Shown one piece after another: positions 9,427 to 17,715 of a stretch of 64,000 nt of DNA (position 1 is its first letter; each line of letters starts with the position of its first letter). Origin of the DNA: an uncultured Oscillospiraceae bacterium. Lineage in GTDB: Bacteria > Bacillota > Clostridia > Oscillospirales > Oscillospiraceae. The notes beneath the pieces were generated by a model, which did not search any database, was not told the DNA's origin, and saw only the letters and a program-made list of their open reading frames with translations. The stretch is taken from NCBI GenBank assembly GCA_934572465.1, contig CAKTLG010000008.1:13427-77426 (forward strand), written 5' to 3'. Both the position numbers and the translations under genes were made by a program.

Positions 9427-10191
9427 ATGCCCAGCGTATACGACCGCACCGACATCTACGATCTCTTTGAATCCCCGCGGAAGGACGATATGACGAAAGC
9501 CCACTGGGAGACCGTCCTTTCCGGAAAGGCCGTCCGCACGGCGCTCGACGTGAGCATCGGCACCGGCTCGCTCACGCTGCCGCTCGCGGCGCTCGGCGTG
9601 CAGCTCTTTGGCTCGGATCTGAGCGAAGCGATGCTCGCGCGCTGCGCGAAAAAGGCGGAAGATCGCGGCATCGCCATTGACCTGCGGCAGTGCGACTTCC
9701 GCGCGCTCACGAGCCGCTTTGACCGCCGCTTCGACTGCGTGATGAGCACCGGCAACTCGCTCGCCTATGTCCCGAACGACGAGATCACGGGCGTGCTCGC
9801 GCAGATGGACGCGCTCGTCGCGCCAGGCGGGTACCTTTACTTCGACCTGCGCAACTGGGACAGGATCGTGCGGCAGAAGCAGCGGTTTTACTTCTACGAT
9901 CCCGCCTTTCTGCCAAACGGCGACCGCGTGGATCTCATGCAGGTCTGGGATCATCATGACGACGGCTCGATCACCTTCAATCTGCTCTACACCTTTGAGC
10001 GGGACAATAAGATCTTCCAGCGCGAGCACTTCGAGGAGCGCTATTACCCCGTGCCGCGGCAGTTCCTGCTCGACAGGCTCTCTTCGCTCGGCTATGAGGA
10101 TATCGCCGTTTCCGCCTTTCCCGTGCAGTTCGGCGCGTTCGACGAGGAAAGCTCGAACTGGTACTGCGTGCTCGCGCGCAAGGCGGAATAG
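9427..10191 (+). CDS. Class I SAM-dependent methyltransferase
   Basis: A 254-aa soluble methyltransferase. The SAM-binding motif I is ALDVSIGTGSLTLPLA (about residues 40-55), followed by the acidic motif FGSDLSEAML and a motif-IV-like segment FDCVMSTGNSLAYV. The C-terminal part is rich in aromatic residues, as in family members that act on small molecules. The ATG at 9421 is too near AGGAGG (9414-9419), so the ATG at 9427 is preferred. The substrate cannot be told from sequence. It follows tex closely and may share its transcript. Confidence 0.85.
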   Translation: MPSVYDRTDIYDLFESPRKDDMTKAHWETVLSGKAVRTALDVSIGTGSLTLPLAALGVQLFGSDLSEAMLARCAKKAEDRGIAIDLRQCDFRALTSRFDRRFDCVMSTGNSLAYVPNDEITGVLAQMDALVAPGGYLYFDLRNWDRIVRQKQRFYFYDPAFLPNGDRVDLMQVWDHHDDGSITFNLLYTFERDNKIFQREHFEERYYPVPRQFLLDRLSSLGYEDIAVSAFPVQFGAFDEESSNWYCVLARKAE

Positions 10192-10275
10192 CGGGCGCCT
10201 TTTCCGCGCAAAAAGGGCAAGATAGCATTATGAACACCGTGCGGCACACCGCGCGCATCAAAGGAGGAATTTTCC

Positions 10276-10605
10276 ATGGACGGTATGAAAAACATCAGCA
10301 AGGCCGAGGTGCTCACCCTGCGCGAGCAGGTCGCCTACCAGCCCGGGCAGGTCGTCAGCCGCACGCTGGCGCAGAACGAGCACGTGAGCGTCACGCTCTT
10401 CTCGTTCGACAAGGGCGAGGAGATCAGCACCCACGAGTCCGGCGGCGACGCGATGGTCACCTGCCTCGACGGCGTGGGCCGCATCACGATCGACGGCACA
10501 GCGTATCTGCTGCATGAGGGCGAGAGCATCGTCATGCCCGCGCGCCACCCCCACGCGGTCTATGGGCAGGAGCAGTTCAAGATGCTGCTCGTCGTCATCT
10601 TCTGA
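10276..10605 (+). CDS. Cupin-domain protein
   Basis: A 109-aa single-domain cupin. The two cupin motifs are visible: GEEISTHESGGDAMVTCLDG (first metal-ligand block) and GESIVMPARHPHAVYG (second block). Such small cupins bind a metal and often act as small-molecule isomerases, dioxygenase-like proteins or sensors. Nothing here fixes the substrate. The RBS AAGGAGG at 10261-10267 serves the ATG at 10276. It lies 84 bp after the methyltransferase gene on the same strand. Confidence 0.85.
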   Translation: MDGMKNISKAEVLTLREQVAYQPGQVVSRTLAQNEHVSVTLFSFDKGEEISTHESGGDAMVTCLDGVGRITIDGTAYLLHEGESIVMPARHPHAVYGQEQFKMLLVVIF

Positions 10606-10668
10606 GCGCTCCGCTTCCGCGCTTCCCGTTCCGGCGTTCCGGCAAATGAAAAGACGGAGGATCCTGCT

Positions 10669-12462
10669 ATGAAAAAGCTTTTCTGCACCATCTTCGCGCT
10701 GATCATTGTTCTTTCCCTTTCCGCCGCGGCGAGCGCCGCAGACTACACCGCCGAGGAATCGGCGAACGCGCTTTATGAGCTGGGACTCTTTCAGGGCACC
10801 GGCGAGAGCGCCAACGGCAAGCCCATCTACAGTCTGGACGCCTCGCCGACGCGCGCGCAGGCCGTGACCATGCTGGTGCGCTTGCTCGGCCGCGAGAACG
10901 AGGCCAGATCCGGCAGCTGGGACGTCCCCTTCACCGACCTGCCAGACTGGGCAAAGCCCTACGTCGGCTACGCCTACGCGAACGGCCTGGCCAACGGCCT
11001 TGGCGCGGATCGCTTCGGCAGCGGCAGCAAGGTAACGGCCAGCCAGTATCTGACGTTCATCCTGCGCGCGCTCGGCTACTCCTCGGAGAGCGATTTCCAG
11101 TGGAACAACGCCGCCGCGTTCAGCGACGGTCTGGGCCTGACGCACGGCGAATACGGCGCTGCACGCGCCTTTACGCGCGGCGACACGGCACGCATTTCCT
11201 TCGCCGCGCTGGCGCAGACCTGCAAGGGCGGCGATGAGACGCTGGCCGCGCAGCTCGTCAGGCTCGGCGCGATCGATGAAAATACGGCGGCGGCGTTCGG
11301 CCTCGCGAGCCAAGCGGACGGCGAGGGCTTTTTGAATATCGCCGGAAGCTGCTATACCCTGCAAAACAGCGGCGGGAAATACCTTGCCGCCGCCGGCGAC
11401 GCGCTGACGCTGTCGGACAAGCCCTTTGTCTGGTACGCCGCGCCCGCCGCGTCCGGCAGCTTTACCCTCCGCCCCGACGGCAGACGGGCATATATGCTGG
11501 ATGTTTCCAACGCATGGTTCAAAGAGGGCAACAGCGTCGGCATCTGGGACGGCACCGGCTATGACGCGCAGCACTGGAGGCTTTTCGGCAGCGGTGATGG
11601 AATATGGCAGCTCGTCTGCTCGCTGCACCCCGAGCTGGCTCTGTCGGTCTCCTCCGGCGGCGCGGCGCTGCAAAAGCGCGGCAGCGCCGCCAGCGACTGG
11701 CAGCTCGCGCTGGTCAAGACCGAGCGCCACCGCTATATGGAGCTCGAGGGCAGCTCCGGCGTCGTCACGATGCGGCTGGAGCACCGCGTGCTGGATGTTC
11801 TCAGCAGCACGCGGCTGCAGAAGTGGCTCGACGACCTTGAGACCGCCTACGCCGACTATGCTGAGCTGACCGGCTGGACGCCGTACCGGCACGTTTATCT
11901 CAACATGATCGATCCGGAGACGAACTGGGGCTACGCCGGCAAGGACGGCGTCATCCAGATCGACGCCAACGACATCTACGATGATCTGCGCCTGAACTTC
12001 ACCCGCCGCAAAAACGACTGGAACTTTGGCCTGCTGCATGAGATCAGCCATCTCTTTGAGGCCGACGGGCGGCCGTGGGACTTCCACGCCGAGGTGCTGG
12101 CGGACTATAAGCTCGCTTACGTCATGGTGAAGAACAACTGCACCGCCGTGCCCGCCGACTGGTACGGCGATAAGCGGGAATACGCCGGCTGGGACGTGAT
12201 CGACATCTACCGCGGCGACGGCCCGCTTGAGAGCACGCTGACCGTCTTCTCCCTCTGCGGCAAGCTTTCCGAGGTGATGAAGGAGACCGGCTGGGACGCG
12301 GCAAAGCAGCTGTTCCGCAATTATCCCGACACCGCAGATCTCACGCCCGCGCAGAATTTTGAGCTGTTCGTCAGTCTGCTTTCCCAGTACAGCGGCAAAG
12401 ATGTGCGCGCAATGTTCACCGACGCGGAGTGGGCCAACGCGATGCAGGTCGGATCGCTCTGA
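10669..12462 (+). CDS. Secreted SLH / ricin-like / HExxH putative metalloprotease
   Basis: A 597-aa exported protein. Residues 1-23 form a signal peptide (AASAA cleavage region). Residues about 25-185 carry two to three S-layer-homology repeats (for example PFTDLPDWAKPYVGYAYANG), which anchor proteins to cell-wall polymers. Residues about 225-350 look like a beta-trefoil (ricin-B-like) module with YTLQNSGGKYLA and a QHW block. The C-terminal domain has HEISH at 457-461 and a candidate third metal ligand E475, fitting the HExxH-E pattern of gluzincins such as M60-like peptidases. The RBS is ACGGAGGA. Probably a wall-attached glycoprotein- or mucin-directed peptidase. The domain calls are from motifs only, so family assignment is moderate. 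Confidence 0.75.
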   Translation: MKKLFCTIFALIIVLSLSAAASAADYTAEESANALYELGLFQGTGESANGKPIYSLDASPTRAQAVTMLVRLLGRENEARSGSWDVPFTDLPDWAKPYVGYAYANGLANGLGADRFGSGSKVTASQYLTFILRALGYSSESDFQWNNAAAFSDGLGLTHGEYGAARAFTRGDTARISFAALAQTCKGGDETLAAQLVRLGAIDENTAAAFGLASQADGEGFLNIAGSCYTLQNSGGKYLAAAGDALTLSDKPFVWYAAPAASGSFTLRPDGRRAYMLDVSNAWFKEGNSVGIWDGTGYDAQHWRLFGSGDGIWQLVCSLHPELALSVSSGGAALQKRGSAASDWQLALVKTERHRYMELEGSSGVVTMRLEHRVLDVLSSTRLQKWLDDLETAYADYAELTGWTPYRHVYLNMIDPETNWGYAGKDGVIQIDANDIYDDLRLNFTRRKNDWNFGLLHEISHLFEADGRPWDFHAEVLADYKLAYVMVKNNCTAVPADWYGDKREYAGWDVIDIYRGDGPLESTLTVFSLCGKLSEVMKETGWDAAKQLFRNYPDTADLTPAQNFELFVSLLSQYSGKDVRAMFTDAEWANAMQVGSL

Positions 12463-12487
12463 ATCCCAGACGCAATAAAACACAGAG

Positions 12488-12519
12488 AAAAAAGCGGGGC
12501 CATACGGCTCCGCTTTTTT
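12488..12519. terminator. Bidirectional intrinsic terminator
   Basis: A 14-bp stem (one G-T wobble) with AAAAAAGCGG on the left and CCGCTTTTTT on the right and a 4-nt loop. It sits between the convergent ends of the SLH protein gene and rlmA and serves both directions. Confidence 0.85.
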
Positions 12520-13334
12520 CACAGTTTTCGATAGATCGCAAGGCCGAATGCCAGCCGGACATCCAGCGTCTCCGCCCGCGCGGCCTTGGCCTGATCCGCC
12601 GCGCCGGTCTTGTAGTAGTACGGCGTCATGCGGAACAGGGCCTGAATATCCTCATTGCAGGATAAATGAATTTTATCGCGCACCTCGCGCGTTTCGATGA
12701 GCGAAAAGCCCTCCGTTTCAAGCGGCGTGGGCGGATTGTCGCGCGGCGCATCGTAGATGAGCTTCTTCAGCTCCCACAGATGCTCGCGCAGCGGATAGGC
12801 GCGCAGAAGGCAGCCGCCGCGCCTGAGCACGCGCGCAAACTCCTCTGGCACGAAGGGGGAGAAGATATTGAGCAGCACGTCGACGCTCCCGTCCGCGACC
12901 GGCAGGCGCGCGCAGGACGCAACGCAGAGCGTGAGATCGGGCGAGCGCTTCGATGCGTACTGGAGCGCGGTCTTCGAGATGTCGACGCCGAGCAGTTCTC
13001 CCGTTTTTCCCGCCCTTTCAATGGCACGCAGCACGGCGGCGGAATAAATGCCCTCACCGCAGCCCGCGTCGAGGATCACGCCCTCCGGCGGGGCAAGCGC
13101 GGCCGCCGCGTCCGCAACGGCGGTGATAAAGCGGTCGTAGTAGCCCTTATTGAGAAAATCGCGCCGTGCACGAACCATGAGCTTATCGTCCCCATGGCGC
13201 CCCTGCGCGGAATTGAGCAGCAGGTTCACATACCCGCTTTTTGCAATGTCAAAGCTGTGGCCCGCGGAGCAGACATACGCGCCCGCGCGGCGCTCAAGCG
13301 TCCCCGCGCAGACGGGGCAGCGCAGCCCTACCAT
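12519..13334 (-). CDS. rlmA: 23S rRNA (guanine-N1)-methyltransferase, RlmA family
   Basis: A 271-aa methyltransferase. It begins with a zinc-binding knuckle (C6, C9, C22, H26 in CPVC and CSAGH) typical of RlmA proteins, which methylate G745 or G748 of 23S rRNA. The SAM motif VILDAGCGEGIYSAAVL follows at about residue 90. In some Gram-positives the family (TlrB-like) gives macrolide resistance; nothing here shows which guanine is modified. Its start overlaps the 3' end of the HAD gene by 7 bp, so the two are coupled. Confidence 0.88.
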   Translation of the reverse strand: MVGLRCPVCAGTLERRAGAYVCSAGHSFDIAKSGYVNLLLNSAQGRHGDDKLMVRARRDFLNKGYYDRFITAVADAAAALAPPEGVILDAGCGEGIYSAAVLRAIERAGKTGELLGVDISKTALQYASKRSPDLTLCVASCARLPVADGSVDVLLNIFSPFVPEEFARVLRRGGCLLRAYPLREHLWELKKLIYDAPRDNPPTPLETEGFSLIETREVRDKIHLSCNEDIQALFRMTPYYYKTGAADQAKAARAETLDVRLAFGLAIYRKL

Positions 13335-14212
13335 CCCTGAAGCCCCATCTGCTGCGGCAGCTCGCCGCGGCCGAGCGAACGCAGCTGCTGCTGGTTCTCC
13401 TCCGTCAGCGCGTCGGTGATGGCGATCTTGCGCACGATGTTTTTCATCGTCTCGTCAAAGAGCGTCCCGTCGCGGTAGTCGGCAGGAAAGATGAAGTCCA
13501 CGCGCCCCTTGGCGAGCAGATCCTCCACACCCGCGCGGTTGCTGTCCTGATACACGGCCACCGCCTGTCCGCCGTAGGCGCGCATCATCTTCATGCACGG
13601 CACATCGGAAAGACCGTCGCCGATGTAGATCATGTTCGTAAAGGGGATGCGCTTGGAGTCGTCGGGCATCGAGGCGTTGAGCTCCTTGTCCTTGGCGACG
13701 TCGAGGATGCCCTTATTGATGCGGTAGACGAACTGCGTCTTGTTCGTGAAGTTGACGTCGAGCTTCGGCCAGGAGGCGAGCCCCTCGTCGTTGTAGAAAA
13801 ACTCGCAGGCGTAGATCTCCTTGAACTCGTGGCTCACGCCGCTGCCCTCGATGATCTCGCGCAGACCGGATGAGAGCACATAGTGCTCGATCTCCACGCC
13901 CTGCGCCGCGCCGAAGGCGTTGATGCGCGCAAACCAGTCGGAAACGCCGGGGAACAGCTCGATCGCGCGGCCGCAGGAGACGAGATAGTCGCGGCTGAGC
14001 CGGATGCCCTTTTTGCGGCACTCCTCGATCATCGTGTACATATAAGCCAGCAGTCCGTCCATGTGGTTGCGGTAGCCGAAGCCGTTGGCGATGCTCCAGA
14101 ACTCGCCCGGCGTGTAGCCGAGCGAGGGGATGAACGTGTAATCCTGCATATCGGTCGTGCAGAGGGTCTTGTCAAAATCGTAGAGAAAGGCGATGATGGG
14201 CTTTTTGTTCAT
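13328..14212 (-). CDS. HAD-superfamily phosphatase
   Basis: A 294-aa HAD hydrolase. Motif I is FLYDFDKTL, with the nucleophile Asp and the DKT variant. Motif II is in YVLSSG. Motif IV is IYIGDGLSDVPCM. The large alpha-helical cap between motifs I and II suggests a phosphoserine-phosphatase-like C1 cap. The substrate is unknown. The RBS AAAGGAG favours the ATG at 14212 over the upstream one at 14236. It lies downstream of the divIVA terminator, so it may have its own promoter or depend on readthrough, and it is coupled to rlmA. Confidence 0.82.
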   Translation of the reverse strand: MNKKPIIAFLYDFDKTLCTTDMQDYTFIPSLGYTPGEFWSIANGFGYRNHMDGLLAYMYTMIEECRKKGIRLSRDYLVSCGRAIELFPGVSDWFARINAFGAAQGVEIEHYVLSSGLREIIEGSGVSHEFKEIYACEFFYNDEGLASWPKLDVNFTNKTQFVYRINKGILDVAKDKELNASMPDDSKRIPFTNMIYIGDGLSDVPCMKMMRAYGGQAVAVYQDSNRAGVEDLLAKGRVDFIFPADYRDGTLFDETMKNIVRKIAITDALTEENQQQLRSLGRGELPQQMGLQGW

Positions 14213-14238
14213 GTCGGCTCCTTTTTTCTCTGTCAAGG

Positions 14239-14264
14239 AAAAAGGCGGCCTTTCGCCGCCTTTT
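14239..14264 (-). terminator. Intrinsic terminator downstream of divIVA
   Basis: A stem AAAAGGCGGC / GCCGCCTTTT with a short loop lies in the 61-bp gap between the divIVA stop and the HAD gene. On the minus strand the stem is followed by T residues. Confidence 0.7.
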
Positions 14265-14272
14265 CGTTATGC

Positions 14273-14977
14273 TCATTCTTCTCTGCGGTAGTTGCGGCCG
14301 AACTTGAGCTCGTCCAGCCGGATCGAGCGGCTCGCCGTTTCGACAAAGGGGCTGTCCTCCGGCTCAAGCGGCTCCGGTGCTTTTTCCTCAGCCTCAGCGG
14401 CGGGCGCGGCCGTCTCCGGCGCGGGCTCCTCCGCGGGGCGGAACGAGGAGAGGATCTTCTCCTCGATGGCGTTCACGTCCGTTTCGGCCTTCTGCCCTGT
14501 CTTTTCGCCGCCGGCGATCTCCTCGGGCGTCAGGTCGGGGATGCGGTCGAGCAGCGCGAGCTGCGCCTCGGCGACCTCGCGCGTCTTCTGGAGGAAGTCA
14601 GCCGTCGCAGCCTTGGCTGCGTTCAGACGGCGCTGCTCGTCGGCAATGTCCTGCTGCAGCGCGCCGATCTTGGCGCGGGCCTCGTCCTCCGCGCCGGCAA
14701 GCATGGCATTCTTCTTCGCCTCGGCCTCCTCGACCATGGTGTTTGCCATGCGCTGGGCGGTCAGCAGCGCCGCGCGCATGGAATCCTCCGTCGCGCGGTA
14801 CTCCTCTACCTTGTCGACGAGCACCTTGAGCTTGGCCTTGAGCGCGGTGTTTTCTTTGTAAAGGGCGGTGTAGTCGTCGGTCAGCTCGTCGAGAAACTCG
14901 TCGACCATCGCCATGTTGTAGCCGCCGAACGCCGCCTTGGTAAAGGCGCGGCCGGAGACTTCCTGCGGTGTCAGCAT
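14273..14977 (-). CDS. divIVA: DivIVA-domain cell division protein
   Basis: A 234-aa DivIVA-family protein. The N-terminal lipid-binding domain reads LTPQEVSGRAFTKAAFGGYNMAMVDEFLDEL, followed by a long coiled coil (about residues 30-150) and an acidic, alanine-rich tail. Family members bind negatively curved membrane and recruit division or pole factors. It follows sepF by 18 bp with RBS CGGAGGA. Together with sepF and yggS this is the conserved division cluster of Gram-positive bacteria. A terminator follows. Confidence 0.9.
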   Translation of the reverse strand: MLTPQEVSGRAFTKAAFGGYNMAMVDEFLDELTDDYTALYKENTALKAKLKVLVDKVEEYRATEDSMRAALLTAQRMANTMVEEAEAKKNAMLAGAEDEARAKIGALQQDIADEQRRLNAAKAATADFLQKTREVAEAQLALLDRIPDLTPEEIAGGEKTGQKAETDVNAIEEKILSSFRPAEEPAPETAAPAAEAEEKAPEPLEPEDSPFVETASRSIRLDELKFGRNYRREE

Positions 14978-14995
14978 CGTTCCGTCCTCCGTTCC

Positions 14996-15451
14996 TTACA
15001 GATACAGGCCGTTGTTTTCCAGCTCGTCGATCAGATCGCCCATGATGTCCACATGGTAGGGCGTGATGATGTACGTGTTGGCCGCGACCTTCTTGATCTT
15101 GCCCTCGCCCGCGTAGGCGACGCCGGAGAGGAAGTCGATCAGCCTTCTGGCGATGTCCTTGTTCGTGGACTCGAGATTGATGACCACCGTGCGCTTTTCC
15201 TTCAGGTGGTCGGCGATCTCGCTGGCGTTTTCAAAGCGCTCGGGCTTGACGAGCACGACCTTGAGCTGCGTGGTCGCGTTGATGTTCACGACCTTGTTGC
15301 GCCGGTCCTCGGCCTTGCGCTCCGTGCCGCGCCGCTCGGCGAAGGCGCCGGTATCGCCGCGGTCTCTCAGGTCGGGGAAGTCGTCCTCATATTCTTCGTC
15401 TTCATCCTCGTAAGGATGCGCCCATTTCTTCAGATCGTCGATAATGCTCAT
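14996..15451 (-). CDS. sepF: Cell division protein SepF
   Basis: A 151-aa FtsZ-associated protein that forms rings and anchors FtsZ to the membrane through its N-terminal amphipathic helix (MSIIDDLKKW). A charged, acidic linker covers residues about 15-50. The conserved C-terminal domain has VVLVKPERFENASEIADHL and RLIDFLSGVAYA. RBS GAGGAGG. It lies between yggS and divIVA, the usual order. Confidence 0.95.
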   Translation of the reverse strand: MSIIDDLKKWAHPYEDEDEEYEDDFPDLRDRGDTGAFAERRGTERKAEDRRNKVVNINATTQLKVVLVKPERFENASEIADHLKEKRTVVINLESTNKDIARRLIDFLSGVAYAGEGKIKKVAANTYIITPYHVDIMGDLIDELENNGLYL

Positions 15452-15469
15452 GGTTCAGGACCTCCTCGA

Positions 15470-16165
15470 TCAAATCGTGTAATTGCGCGCGCCGAAGATC
15501 GCCGTGCCCACGCGCACCATCGTCGCGCCCGCACGCACCGCGTCCTCATAGTCGCCGCTCATGCCCATTGACAGTATATCAAGTGTATTATCATACAATT
15601 TGGCATTGATGTCAACATAAAGTGCATGAACTTTTTCAAAGTAGGGAAGGCTCCCGTGCGCGCCCTCGGCGACCGGCGGAATGCACATAAGGCCCCGCAC
15701 GCGCACATGCGCGCGCTCTTTGGCCTCCGACGCCGCCTGCGCGAGCGCCTCCGGCGCAAAGCCGCTCTTGGCCGTCTCGCCGCCGATATTGACCTCCAGC
15801 AGAATATCCTGCACAATGCCCAGCTTTTCCGCCTGAGCGTCGATGGCGGCAAGCAGCTCGAGCGAGCCGACCGACTCGATCAGCGCGACCTTACCGACGA
15901 CATTTTTCACCTTGTTGCGCTGGAGGTGGCCGATAAAGTGCAGGGGCGCGCCGTCATAGGCGTGCTCCGCCAGCTTTTTCGTCATCTCCTGCTCGCGGTT
16001 CTCGCCCAGCGCGTCGATGCCGGCGGCAATGGCAGCGCGGCAGGCGTCGGCGTCGTTCATCTTGCTCGCGCCGACAAGCGTGATCTCCTCCGCGCTGCGG
16101 CCCGCCTCCTTGGCGGCGGACGCGATGTTTGCGCGCACACGCGCGATGTTTTCTGCAATACTCAT
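15470..16165 (-). CDS. yggS: YggS-family PLP-binding protein (PLP homeostasis)
   Basis: A 231-aa single-domain alanine-racemase-like barrel protein (PLPBP/PROSC family). It binds PLP through a lysine, here K35 in LVGASKMNDADACRA. Other conserved parts are GENREQE, HFIGHLQRNKVK, LEVNIGGE and LSMGMSGDYEDAVRAGATMVRVG. It has no known catalytic activity and buffers free PLP. The start almost touches the HlyD-like gene stop (2 bp). It belongs to the sepF neighbourhood in many Firmicutes. Confidence 0.95.
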   Translation of the reverse strand: MSIAENIARVRANIASAAKEAGRSAEEITLVGASKMNDADACRAAIAAGIDALGENREQEMTKKLAEHAYDGAPLHFIGHLQRNKVKNVVGKVALIESVGSLELLAAIDAQAEKLGIVQDILLEVNIGGETAKSGFAPEALAQAASEAKERAHVRVRGLMCIPPVAEGAHGSLPYFEKVHALYVDINAKLYDNTLDILSMGMSGDYEDAVRAGATMVRVGTAIFGARNYTI

Positions 16166-16167
16166 GT

Positions 16168-17400
16168 TTAATCCACGACCTTTCCGTTATATAGCTCGCC
16201 GGCGGAAATGATGACCTCATCATTCGCGCGCAGCGTGAACAGCGCGATCTGGCTTTCCGCCGTGACCGAAAGCTCTCCCGGCTCGACCAGGCAGTAATCG
16301 CTGCCCTGATAGACGATCCGCACGGGCTTGAAGTACGCCACGCGCCCCACGCGGCAGTAGACGCCGGACTCGCCGTTCTCGTCCACGCGCAGCGCGTTTT
16401 TCGGGATGCGCAGCCCCTCGTATTCCTCAAGGATCAGCTCGGCGTTCTGCTCGCGCAGCAGCGTCACGTAGGAGAGATACTGATCGCTCTCGGTCACGAT
16501 CAGGCATTTCCCGTTCTCCGCGGCGCTCACGCGCATAACAGTGACCGGCAGGTCGAAATCGACGCCCGAGGCCATGCGCAGCGTCAGCCGCTGTCCCTCC
16601 TTGAACGCGGCGGCGTCCGCCTCGTTTACATTTGCGGCAAAGTACCACCTGTTCCCCTCGCAGAGCTTTCCAACGGTGGTGGAAACGCTCTGCGGCGTTA
16701 CCGCCGCCAGTGCCGAGGGCGTCATCGTCTCCAGCGCCTCCGGCATCAGCACGCTCTCGTAGCCGTCCGCCACGGCGCTGTACGCGCCGGAGACCGGCGC
16801 TGTGATGCGTGTGGTGCCGCCGCTGACGGCGGCGGAGAGCGCGCTGATCTGCGCGTTCAGCTCATCGAGCCGCGCGCTCAGATCCTCGCTGCCGCTGTAG
16901 GCGTACTCGCGCTTTAGAACCGTCGTGCGCAGCTTGTCGCCCAGCGTGTCAAGCGCGCTGTAGCTGCCGGACTCGAACGCCGCGCGCACGGCGATGATCT
17001 GCTCGCGGATATCGGAATCCAGCTTGAGCGCGGTCTCGGCGTCGTTGGCGGCGCTTCTTGCATAGGTGAGCTGCTCAGCCTGCGCGCGCAGCGTCTCCAG
17101 CTCCTGCGTCGCCTTGAGCGCATCGGCCGAGCGGTAGACCGTTGCGACCGTATCGCCCGCGCCCACGCGCTCGCCCTCGGAATGCTTCAGCTCGATGAGC
17201 GTTTCGCCGCAGTCGACGATCTGCTCCGTGCGCACCACATATCCGCGCACGGCGATGGACTGCTCGCTGCGATAGCGGTAGACGATGGCCGTGGTCTCAG
17301 GGTCGGTCGCATACTGGTAGCCCTGCACGCCGAAGTAGGCCGCCACCGCGAGCAGCAGCAGGATCGTGATGAGCTTTGTGGAAAGAGATGTAGATTTCAT
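16168..17400 (-). CDS. HlyD-like membrane-fusion family protein
   Basis: A 410-aa protein with one N-terminal membrane segment (about residues 8-27), a biotinyl-lipoyl-like half (CGETLIELKHSEGERVGAGDTVATVY), a coiled-coil hairpin (about residues 95-195) and a second half-motif ITAPVSGAYSAVADG. This is the architecture of HlyD/MFP periplasmic adaptors, but no transporter gene lies nearby. It sits directly upstream of yggS-sepF-divIVA, which suggests a role at the division site or in wall assembly rather than in efflux. That last point is inference from neighbourhood. Confidence 0.75.
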   Translation of the reverse strand: MKSTSLSTKLITILLLLAVAAYFGVQGYQYATDPETTAIVYRYRSEQSIAVRGYVVRTEQIVDCGETLIELKHSEGERVGAGDTVATVYRSADALKATQELETLRAQAEQLTYARSAANDAETALKLDSDIREQIIAVRAAFESGSYSALDTLGDKLRTTVLKREYAYSGSEDLSARLDELNAQISALSAAVSGGTTRITAPVSGAYSAVADGYESVLMPEALETMTPSALAAVTPQSVSTTVGKLCEGNRWYFAANVNEADAAAFKEGQRLTLRMASGVDFDLPVTVMRVSAAENGKCLIVTESDQYLSYVTLLREQNAELILEEYEGLRIPKNALRVDENGESGVYCRVGRVAYFKPVRIVYQGSDYCLVEPGELSVTAESQIALFTLRANDEVIISAGELYNGKVVD

Positions 17401-17427
17401 GAAAAACTCCCGCAGCGGGGGACAGGA

Positions 17428-17673
17428 TCATTCCTCCTCGTCGTCCTCCTCCGCACAGCCCAGATCGATGGGAGCGATCGGCACGATGGTGGAGATGGCG
17501 TGCTTGTAGAGCATCTGCTGTTTGCCGTCGCTTTCAAGCATGACCACAAAGCTGTCGAAGCCCGTAACGCTGCCCCGCATCTGGAAGCCGTTGACAAGGA
17601 AGACCGTCACCGGCACGCGGCCGCGGCGGGCGGAGAGGAGAAACCTGTCCTGTAGATTTGCGATTTTTTTCAT
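17428..17673 (-). CDS. hfq: RNA chaperone Hfq
   Basis: An 81-aa Sm-like protein. Sm1 is seen in [28 protein letters not shown] and Sm2 in the [15 protein letters not shown] segment, with the family YKH motif. The C-terminal tail is short and very acidic (CAEEDDEEE). It lies just downstream of miaA, as in many bacteria. A small GC hairpin (17698-17714) fills the gap after the miaA stop and lacks a T-run. RBS AAAGGAA. Confidence 0.95.
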   Translation of the reverse strand: MKKIANLQDRFLLSARRGRVPVTVFLVNGFQMRGSVTGFDSFVVMLESDGKQQMLYKHAISTIVPIAPIDLGCAEEDDEEE

Positions 17674-17715
17674 GGCGTTTATGTTCCTTTCTTTTTTGCG
17701 GACGGCTCGTCCGCT

